A DNA stretch of 7,090 bases from a bacterium (lineage in GTDB: Bacteria > Bacillota_I > Bacilli_A > Mycoplasmatales > Mycoplasmoidaceae): the NCBI GenBank assembly GCA_017633835.1, contig JAGBOP010000015.1:1-7090 (forward strand). Direction: 5' to 3'. Position numbers and translations under genes: made by a program. The notes under the pieces are model-generated. The model ran no database searches, was not told the origin of the DNA, and worked only from the letters and a program-made list of their open reading frames with translations. Positions 1 to 7,090 of this stretch are shown here, one piece after another. Each line of letters starts with the position of its first letter. Positions within the stretch are counted from its first letter, which is position 1.

Positions 1-1398
1 CAAATGATTGTTAATCCTAATACGATTATCTCAGTTAAACGAACAATGGGTAGTGGGAAAAAATTTTTTATCTTTGATAAACAATATACCCCGGAAGAAA
101 TTTCAGGTGATATCTTACATTATCTTTACGATTTTGCTGCTAAGAAATTAAATACTACTTCTAACCAAGTAGTTATTACGGTGCCTGCTTATTTTGATGA
201 AACTCAACGCCAAGCAACCATCGATGCAGGCAAGATTGCTGGATTAGATGTAGTAAAAATCATTAATGAACCTACTGCAGCAGCACTAGCATATGGACTT
301 GATAAAAAAGATCATAAGCAAATTATTTTAGTCTATGATCTTGGTGGGGGAACTTTTGACGTTTCGATTCTTGGAATGAATGGAAAAGGAAAAGAAGGAG
401 CTGCTAGTTTTCAAGTATTAGCAACAAACGGAAATAAGCATTTAGGTGGCGATGATTGAGACCAAGTGCTAATGGATGAAATTGTTAGTCAAATTAAGAA
501 TCAATATTTAATTGATTTAAGTAAAGATAAAACTGCTATGCAACGGATTAAGGATGCAGCTGAAAAAACTAAAATTGAATTATCAAGTTCAACTTCAGCA
601 AAAGTTGATTTACCTTTTATTGCTAAAACTAGAGATGGTACACCAGTTAATTTTAGTTGTGAATTTACTAGAGATCAATTTGAACAAATGACCAAGTTTT
701 TATTAGATCAAACGATTGATCCAGTAAAGCAAGCTATTAATGATGCTCATTTAAATATTAATGACATCAACGAAATTTTATTAGTTGGTGGTTCTACCAG
801 AATGCCAGCAGTTGAAACTTTAGTAAGAAACTTAACTGGTAAAGAACCAAATCGCACCATTAACCCCGATGAAGTGGTGGCAGTAGGGGCTGCAGTACAA
901 GCTGCGATGCTAGCGGGTGATATTAATGACATTATGCTTGATGATATTACTCCTTTGTCATTAGGGACCATTGATTATCATGGCAATAACGTAGTCGTCA
1001 TTCCTAAAAATACAATTATTCCTGCTAAACGAACTGAACCATTTACTACAGTCGAAGATAATCAAACTTCAATCCGTTTTCAAGTTACCCAAGGAGAAAG
1101 TCCCATTGGTAAGGAAAATCAAGTTATTGGTGAATTTGTTATCAAAGGAATCCGAGAAGCTCCAGCTGGTGTACCAAATATTCAATTAACTTATTCAATG
1201 GATGACAATGGCATTTTACATTGCACTGCTTATGACGTTGATACTAATAACGAAGTGTCAATTGACATCAATACCAGTAATTTAACACCAGAAGAATTAA
1301 ACCGCATTCTTACTGAAAATAAGAAGCTTCATGAAAAAGAAGAAAAAGAAAAAAAACAAGCTGAAAAAGAATACAAAACTAGAACCTCTTTTAAATAA
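1..1398 (+). CDS. Divergent DnaK/Hsp70 paralogue with truncated lid (5' partial)
   Basis: An Hsp70-family ATPase chaperone, read in frame 1 with TGA at 457-459 as Trp. The start lies upstream: the first visible residue aligns with Gln61 of the canonical DnaK at 2384-4186, so the whole protein is probably about 525 aa against 600. ATPase-domain motifs are intact: [12 protein letters not shown] (visible residues 88-99), DLGGGTFD (113-120) and VGGSTR (262-267). A beta substrate-binding domain follows. Oddities: (a) a ~6-residue Gly/Lys-rich insertion after the second phosphate motif; (b) the interdomain linker reads IMLD (residues 311-314, bases 931-942), where DnaK has VLLL; (c) after the beta domain only a short Lys/Glu-rich helix remains and the protein stops, lacking ~100 residues of helical lid. 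Codons favour AAT/AAA more than the neighbouring dnaK does. Family assignment is certain; whether it is a working chaperone is inference. A terminator follows directly, so it ends its own transcript. Confidence 0.93.
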
Positions 1399-1408
1399 AT
1401 ATTTTGTT

Positions 1409-1441
1409 AGTGATTGTTTATTAAAAAACAATCACTTTTTT
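1409..1441 (+). terminator. Rho-independent terminator after the DnaK paralogue
   Basis: A perfect 11-bp inverted repeat (AGTGATTGTTT at 1409-1419, AAACAATCACT at 1426-1436) with a 6-base loop runs straight into a T tract (1436-1441). It begins 10 bases after the stop codon of the DnaK paralogue and separates it from the J-protein gene, which therefore probably has its own promoter or depends on readthrough. Confidence 0.85.
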
Positions 1442-1502
1442 ATTAATTCCGGCACACCATTATTGAAAAAATTTAAAATAACACTAGAAGGACTAATCAC
1501 TT

Positions 1503-2255
1503 ATGGCAACTGTAAAAAGAGATTATTACGAAGTGTTAGGAGTTAGCAAGGATGCAACTGATGCCCAAATTAAAAAAGCATTTCGCACCTTAGCAATGAA
1601 ATACCATCCTGATGTTAATAAGTCTCCTGATGCCGAAGAAAAATTTAAGGAAATTAACCAAGCTTATAGTGTTTTAATTGATAAAGATAAACGACGTTTA
1701 TATGATCAATTTGGGCATGGGGCAGTTGATGGGACCGGAAATTATGCCCAAAATGAATCAACTAATGATGAAACAGCAAGTAATTATCAAAATTACGATG
1801 ATGTTTTTAACGACCCAAATTTCTTTAATGCTTTTAACGATTATTATTCGCAACAACAAACTGGTAGTAATTATCATGAAGAAAATCAACAATACGATAA
1901 TGAAGAAGATGATGATTATGATGAGTACGAAGAATATGATAATTCTTATGAAGATGTTGGAGCGGGATATGAAGCCAATAGAAGCACTAATAATTATCAA
2001 TCAAACTCTACTAATACTCATCATGATTATCAATATAGTGCGAATTATGATGATATTTTTAGTGAATTTAATACTCCTAATGATGCAACAACTTTTAATA
2101 AACAAGATTATTATGAAGAAACTAAAGAACCTTCGGTTGGGTGAAAAATACTTAAAATAATTGGTAAGATTCTTTATTGATTAGTAGTAGTTGGTGGATT
2201 ATCAGTAATTGGAATTATTTACCTTGCTTGAAAGTATATTGACCACAAAAAATAA
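1503..2255 (+). CDS. J-domain co-chaperone with acidic linker and C-terminal membrane anchor
   Basis: A 250-aa DnaJ-like protein; TGA codons at 2142, 2178 and 2229 are read as Trp, otherwise the anchor would be missed. Residues 5-70 are a complete J domain with the HPD motif at 35-37, which in this family stimulates Hsp70 ATP hydrolysis. There is no Gly/Phe-rich region, zinc finger or C-terminal peptide-binding domain, so this is not DnaJ itself. Residues 80-213 are low-complexity and rich in Asp, Glu, Asn and Tyr. They contain two DIF-like motifs, NYDDVF (97-102) and NYDDIF (181-186). Residues about 223-243 form one hydrophobic segment with Lys on both sides, leaving a short KYIDHKK tail. 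This predicts a tail-anchored protein with the J domain in the cytoplasm. A good Shine-Dalgarno (AGAAGGA, 1486-1492) fixes the ATG; a weak -10-like TAAAAT lies at 1474-1479. Its Hsp70 partner could be either neighbouring DnaK. Mycoplasma TopJ has a similar J-plus-acidic layout, but I see no convincing EAGR box here. Confidence 0.93.
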
Positions 2256-2296
2256 CTCTTTTTTATTTAAAAAAATCCTTTAATTTTAATAAATTT

Positions 2297-2334
2297 AAAA
2301 TTTAGCACTTTTTTAGTTACAGTGCTAAATTTTT
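2297..2334 (+). terminator. Possible terminator built on the CIRCE hairpin
   Basis: The CIRCE arms extend outward into a perfect 13-bp inverted repeat (AAAATTTAGCACT at 2297-2309, AGTGCTAAATTTT at 2321-2333) with an 11-base loop, ending in a run of five T (2330-2334). No other convincing terminator lies between the J-protein stop (2255) and dnaK. The hairpin may therefore also end the J-protein transcript. The stem is AT-heavy and the T run short, so this is tentative. Confidence 0.4.
2302..2328. promoter_or_regulatory. CIRCE element (HrcA operator) upstream of dnaK
   Basis: The 9-9-9 layout matches the CIRCE consensus TTAGCACTC-N9-GAGTGCTAA: TTAGCACTT (2302-2310), nine bases, CAGTGCTAA (2320-2328). 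Only the innermost base of each arm differs from consensus. CIRCE is the known binding site of the heat-shock repressor HrcA. It overlaps the -35 region of the -10 box at 2338-2343, as expected for a repressor site. I infer HrcA repression of dnaK, and of the PEBP gene if that is co-transcribed. Confidence 0.93.
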
Positions 2335-2337
2335 ATA

Positions 2338-2343
2338 TATAAT
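2338..2343 (+). promoter_or_regulatory. -10 box of the dnaK promoter
   Basis: A perfect TATAAT with its start 46 bases before the dnaK ATG. There is no strong -35 match (TTACAG at 2317-2322 is the nearest, with 15-base spacing), which is common in Mollicutes. The predicted transcript would start near 2350 and carry a ~34-base leader containing the Shine-Dalgarno. Confidence 0.65.
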
Positions 2344-2368
2344 TACAGTAAATTAATATTACTATTTG

Positions 2369-2374
2369 AAAGGA
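2369..2374 (+). promoter_or_regulatory. Shine-Dalgarno of dnaK
   Basis: AAAGGA lies nine bases before the ATG at 2384 and fixes that start. It contrasts with the three downstream genes, which have no recognisable Shine-Dalgarno. Confidence 0.8.
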
Positions 2375-2383
2375 ATTTTATAA

Positions 2384-4186
<1,803 letters not shown>

Positions 4187-4192
4187 TAGCGT

Positions 4193-4198
4193 TATACT
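4193..4198 (+). promoter_or_regulatory. Possible -10 box for a leaderless PEBP transcript
   Basis: TATACT lies in the 21-base gap after dnaK, with nine bases before the ATG at 4208. Transcription from it would start only about two or three bases before the ATG. No Shine-Dalgarno is present, which fits a leaderless message. There is no recognisable -35. The alternative is readthrough from dnaK with poorly initiated or coupled translation. Confidence 0.4.
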
Positions 4199-4207
4199 TT
4201 AATCATT

Positions 4208-4735
4208 ATGGAAAGACGCAATTTAAATATAAACTCCATTGTAATTCGTAATGGCGTATTGCAATACGAATTCGGTGGTGGACAAGAATTTGGGGATGTT
4301 TCATTCCCAATTAAATGAGATAGGGTTGATGAAGCAAAAAGTTACGCCCTATACATCATTGATTATGATGCAACACATGTCTGTGGTTTTCCTTTCATTC
4401 ACTGAGTTGTTGCAAATATCAAAACGAATGAGCTTAGCTATGATGCAACGCATAATTTAGCCCGCATTATTTCCCAAGGACAAAATTCCACTTCAACTGT
4501 AACCTACCATGCTTTACATGGAAAAAAACCAACTCCAAGTGAATTATTAAAAGCAGCTAAATATGTTGCCCCAACTCCACCTGATGGCAGTCATACATAC
4601 ACAATTGTTTTATTTGCTTTAGATGTGGATAAAATTGATCTAAAAGAAGGTTTCTTTTTAGACCAAATGCTAGCTAAAATTAACTCGCACATTCTTGTTT
4701 ATGATTGATTTAACTTCAAATATCCAAGTGATTAA
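4208..4735 (+). CDS. YbhB/YbcL family PEBP-like protein
   Basis: A 175-aa protein of the phosphatidylethanolamine-binding (Raf kinase inhibitor-like) family, visible only when TGA (4316-4318 and two later codons) is read as Trp. Family landmarks in order: SFPIKW (32-37, the usual SPPLSW), DYDA (52-55, the usual DPDA), IHWVVANI (64-71) and YVAPTPPDGSHTY (119-131, the usual YxGPCPPDGxHxY), followed by the LFALD strand. The length is typical of bacterial members and there is no signal peptide, so it is probably cytoplasmic. Conserved pocket residues Asp52, Asp54, His65 and His129 are present; the usual Gly-Pro-Cys reads Ala-Pro-Thr. Bacterial members bind small anionic ligands, but their role is poorly defined. 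It is 21 bases after dnaK without an intervening terminator, so it may be partly CIRCE-controlled. No Shine-Dalgarno is visible; the ATG was chosen as the first in frame. Confidence 0.9.
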
Positions 4736-4756
4736 GCATAATTCATAACAATCAAT

Positions 4757-4795
4757 AAAAATAAAGGGACTTGAAAAAAATCCCTTTATTTTTTT
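4757..4795 (+). terminator. Strong Rho-independent terminator ending the dnaK-PEBP unit
   Basis: A perfect 13-bp inverted repeat (AAAAATAAAGGGA at 4757-4769, TCCCTTTATTTTT at 4781-4793) with an 11-base loop, its right arm merging with a T tract to 4795. It lies 21 bases after the PEBP stop codon. Confidence 0.9.
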
Positions 4796-4815
4796 GCTAA
4801 CTTCTTTCGTAAATA

Positions 4816-4843
4816 CTATATATATAATAAATTATATATATAG
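4816..4843. repeat. 28-bp perfect palindrome in the promoter of the 142-aa gene
   Basis: CTATATATATAAT (4816-4828) and ATTATATATATAG (4831-4843) are exact reverse complements separated by two bases (AA). The element is all A/T except for the terminal C and G. It contains a perfect TATAAT (4823-4828), whose reverse complement lies in the other arm, and sits 15 bases before the ATG at 4859. It could be a protein-binding operator, a promoter on both strands, or a chance product of TA runs. Confidence 0.75.
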
Positions 4844-4844
4844 A

Positions 4845-4850
4845 TAAAAT
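4845..4850 (+). promoter_or_regulatory. Possible -10 box for a leaderless transcript of the 142-aa gene
   Basis: TAAAAT lies eight bases before the ATG at 4859, directly after the palindrome. It would start transcription almost at the ATG, and no Shine-Dalgarno is present. TATAAT at 4823-4828 is an alternative -10 that would give a leader of about 25 bases. Confidence 0.35.
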
Positions 4851-4858
4851 CACTAATT

Positions 4859-5287
4859 ATGCGGTGAATTATTGTTTTAAAACGGTTAAATGACCAACCC
4901 CGCTTTATCGTGGTTGATTCAACTACTCCTATTCAGCAAATGGCACAGGAAATTTTTAACCAAACTTGGGATTTAGTTTTTAATCAAACTCCAGATGGTC
5001 AATTTACGTTAATTTTGTTTGGAAAATTATTTAAGAGTATTAAATTAATGTTTAATTTTTGAATGTATACTCATTTTGCAAAATATTTAGAAGTTCCAGA
5101 AAATTTTGGTTATATTTTCTTTTTGATCAAAGAATTACTTTATCATTTTCGCTATTGAAATAAGCATGCGATTATTAACATGGAATTAATTGATGCTAAC
5201 ACCCAAATCATTTGTGATCCGTATGTTGTTTCCAAACAATTAAACCGCTCTCATATTCGCCATTTTAGTTTCTTTAGTTATGATTAA
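4859..5287 (+). CDS. Hypothetical protein, 142 aa, coupled to the DUF2779-type gene
   Basis: I do not recognise this family. Read with TGA as Trp (4865-4867 and two later codons), it gives a 142-aa protein rich in Phe, Tyr, Ile, Leu and Asn. The ends look soluble. The middle (about residues 47-100) is strongly hydrophobic and aromatic, with runs such as LILFGKLF, LMFNFWMY and GYIFFLIKELLYHF. These are interrupted by Lys, His and Glu, so I read them as core helices rather than clear membrane segments. The Cys/Asp/Pro stretch near residue 120 has no motif known to me. The last eight bases overlap the start of the following nuclease-like gene, implying translational coupling and a possible joint function. 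The ATG at 4859 was chosen because it lies just after the promoter-like sequence; an in-frame ATG at 4940 is a less likely alternative. Coding status rests on the intact code-4 frame, the tight overlap and the upstream signals. Confidence 0.8.
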
Positions 5288-7090
5288 AAGCAAACAAAAT
5301 AAACTAACTACTTATGTTAATAAATATGACTACATTCACTATTATACTCGCTGTAGTGAAGTAGCATTTTTATCTAATTTTAAAATTGAACAATTAATTG
5401 ATGAGCAACTTAAACAATACCAAAAGTATTTAAAAAATAAGGATGATTTAAATGAAGATGAAACTGATGATTTAACCATCGACATTGATGCTCAAGATGC
5501 TTATTGTATTTACCGAGAAGCAATCTTTGATAGTCACATCGACAAGCAAGTTAATCGCAATAAAAATCCTAAAACCGCCGTTGCCATCGTTGAAGGACGT
5601 CAAATTAGTGCCTTAGCAAAAGAATTTTTAATTAAGCAATACAATCCAGATGTAATTATTGATTATGATGATAAAAAATATGAACATTTACAAACTGATG
5701 ATGAGCTAGCATTTATCCAAACTAAAACTGATCTTACTAATTTATTAAATAGTCATCAAAGTTTTATCTTATTTCAGCCCACTTTCATTAATGAAACTAG
5801 TGAACATGTCAAATTTGTTACTAAATGTGATTGTTTAGTTTATTTAAATAAAAATCAATGTTATTTAATTCAAATTAAAGGAACTAGTAGTTCAAGGTTA
5901 ATTCATTACTTGGATTTCCTATATCAACATTGCGCTTTAAAAAACTTTCAGGAATTAAAGATTACTAATTACTATTTATGTTTAGCTAAATATTGTCGAG
6001 CAGTTAAAAACACCATTCCATTTATTATTGATCCATATATTAACTTTGCTAAAAGTGCACCCATAATTCTTAAGGATAAATTGCCAACCAATGAAGCTGA
6101 TTTAATTGCGTTAAGGCAACGTTATAAACTCGGGAAGGACAAATTACTCATTAATGATTTACTGGCTAATAACTTAAAGTTTAACGAGTTATATGAGGTT
6201 TATAAAAGCAACGGGTGCAGCAATAAGAATGCTACGCTTTTTGCCACCATGCTATTAAATAAATGTAATGAGTTAAACACTTCATTAAACAATTCATTTA
6301 ACGAAGTAATTAATAATTTAAGTAAGCAAAAAGAAAGAGCAAATTTTGCACCAAAAATCCTGAAATTATTGCCGTGTGCGAATTGTAAATCTAAATATCA
6401 AAATTGTATTTATTGGACTAAATGCAAGGAATTATTTAAAGATAAATATTTAGCAGGGCAAAAACAATATTATCCTTTTTTATTTGCAGGTAGTGCTTTT
6501 GAACGGTTTTTACAATTTAAAGCCTATGAAGAAATGAATACCAATCATAGCAGTAGTATAAATTCACAATATATTAAACCTGAATATCAATGTTTTTTAG
6601 ATGGAAAGTCAAACATTAATGCTGAAGCATTAAAAGATTGATGAGCTAAACTGCAATCAAAACCAAAGAAAGTTTACTTTACACTTGCAACACTAAATAC
6701 AGCGATTAGGTGTTTGGACAACACCTTTCCCTTTAACCAAGTAGTGGTGCAATGTTCTATTAGTAAAATCATAAATGATTCAAATGAACCAATTGAAGAA
6801 AATTTAATTATTGATCCCCAACAAATTAATTTAGGGTGATTAAAACAAGTAATTAATCATTTATATGAAGGTGATGATTGCTGATACGTGGTTTATAACA
6901 AAAGTTTTGAAGTAAATCGTTTGCAAGAAATTGCACAATTATTAAATGATGAAGAAATGAATAAAAAAATCACTGGTATTTGCAATAATTTATTTGAATT
7001 AAGTGCTTTTTTTACTAAAAATCCCAAAGCAGTTTTACTAGAACCATTACATGGATATTATTCATTGCAAGCTTTTGTTAGTTGACTAGC
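5280..7090 (+). CDS. DUF2779 domain-containing, RecB/Cas4-like nuclease-related protein (3' partial)
   Basis: At least 603 residues, running off the window; TGA at 6639, 6642, 6837, 6882 and 7083 is read as Trp. The architecture matches mycoplasmal DUF2779 proteins. The N-terminus has a single Cys (25) in the position of the conserved Cys of Cas4/RecB-like proteins, and a GR motif (106-107). A PD-(D/E)XK-like core follows: Asp184, then IQIKG with Gln198 and Lys200 where Glu-x-Lys is usual, then HYLDFLYQ (209-216) as the Gln motif. A cluster C366-x2-C369-x6-C376-x5-C382 could bind zinc or an Fe-S cluster together with Cys25. From about residue 464 the DUF2779 region begins, with VYFTLATLNTAI where relatives typically have a YFLDFET-like motif, then VVYNKSFE and YYSLQAF. 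Known family members are uncharacterised. The substitutions at both acidic centres make catalytic activity doubtful. There is no Shine-Dalgarno; its start overlaps the preceding gene, implying coupled translation. Confidence 0.85.

Noticed and set aside
457..459. TGA splitting the first DnaK as if it were a frameshifted or nonsense pseudogene
   Set aside because: The same TGA sits at the same conserved Trp in the intact dnaK (3002-3004), and TGA at Trp positions recurs in every gene. This is code 4, not a broken gene.
747..971. Minus-strand open frame
   Set aside because: It is a shadow of the DnaK paralogue's conserved coding sequence and has no start signals or recognisable protein. The same applies to the minus-strand frames at 1758-2000 and 2983-3201.
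1331..1546. Separate 71-aa gene after the DnaK paralogue
   Set aside because: It begins inside the Lys-rich tail, runs through the terminator hairpin and into the J-protein start. Only its first ~10 useful residues resemble DnaK lid, which I treat as a frame remnant.
1903..1953. Acidic GAT/GAA-rich tract as a phase-variable tandem repeat
   Set aside because: The codons vary without a fixed unit, so it is low-complexity coding sequence rather than a tandem repeat.
1678..2160. 160-aa Met/Ile-rich frame
   Set aside because: It is an out-of-frame reading of the J protein's low-complexity linker; the amino-acid content is an artefact of repeated GAT/AAT codons.
1503..2255. Canonical DnaJ
   Set aside because: There is no Gly/Phe region, no CxxCxGxG zinc repeats and no C-terminal peptide-binding domain, and it has a membrane anchor instead.
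4251..4460. 69-aa frame between dnaK and the next gene
   Set aside because: It is a shadow frame of the PEBP gene, whose real frame is hidden by TGA codons under the standard code.
6888..7085. Separate small gene starting at 6888
   Set aside because: It is the same frame as the DUF2779-type protein, continued through TGA (Trp) codons.
5280..7090. Cas4 or another CRISPR-associated protein
   Set aside because: The Cas4/RecB-like core and cysteines are shared by DUF2779 proteins. The protein is far too long for Cas4, and no CRISPR repeats or cas genes are present.

Overview
The window comes from a Mollicutes genome (mycoplasma, ureaplasma or spiroplasma relatives) that uses genetic code 4, in which TGA encodes tryptophan. 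The evidence is direct. In-frame TGA codons interrupt every gene, and they fall where conserved Trp is expected: the HLGGDDWD motif of both DnaK proteins (457-459 and 3002-3004), the HW motif of the PEBP protein, and two adjacent TGA codons at 6639-6644. The sequence is AT-rich, the genes are densely packed, and all are on the + strand. I cannot name the species.

Read with code 4, six genes are present. (1) <1-1398 is a DnaK/Hsp70 paralogue whose first ~60 residues lie outside the window. It lacks most of the C-terminal lid, has an altered interdomain linker, and ends at a clear terminator. (2) 1503-2255 is a J-domain protein with an acidic Asn/Asp/Tyr-rich middle and a C-terminal membrane anchor. 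(3) 2384-4186 is the canonical full-length dnaK, preceded by a CIRCE heat-shock operator, a -10 box and a good Shine-Dalgarno. (4) 4208-4735 is a YbhB/YbcL-type PEBP protein, 21 bases downstream of dnaK and followed by a strong terminator. (5) 4859-5287 is an unrecognised 142-aa protein. (6) 5280->7090 overlaps gene 5 by 8 bases and is a large DUF2779-type protein with a RecB/Cas4-like nuclease region, a cysteine cluster and a C-terminal domain; it runs off the window.

The first 4.2 kb is a chaperone cluster. The canonical DnaK appears to be under HrcA/CIRCE control. Next to it is a divergent, nearly lidless Hsp70 followed by a J protein that appears membrane-tethered. A plausible but unproven reading is that the divergent Hsp70 and the anchored J protein form a specialised pair acting at the membrane. 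The last 2.2 kb is a two-gene unit of unknown role. Its nuclease-like protein seems to have lost key acidic residues at both expected catalytic centres.

The PEBP gene and the 142-aa gene have no visible Shine-Dalgarno, and each has a -10-like hexamer 8-9 bases before its ATG, which suggests leaderless transcripts. I see no RNA genes, CRISPR arrays, insertion sequences or minus-strand genes.
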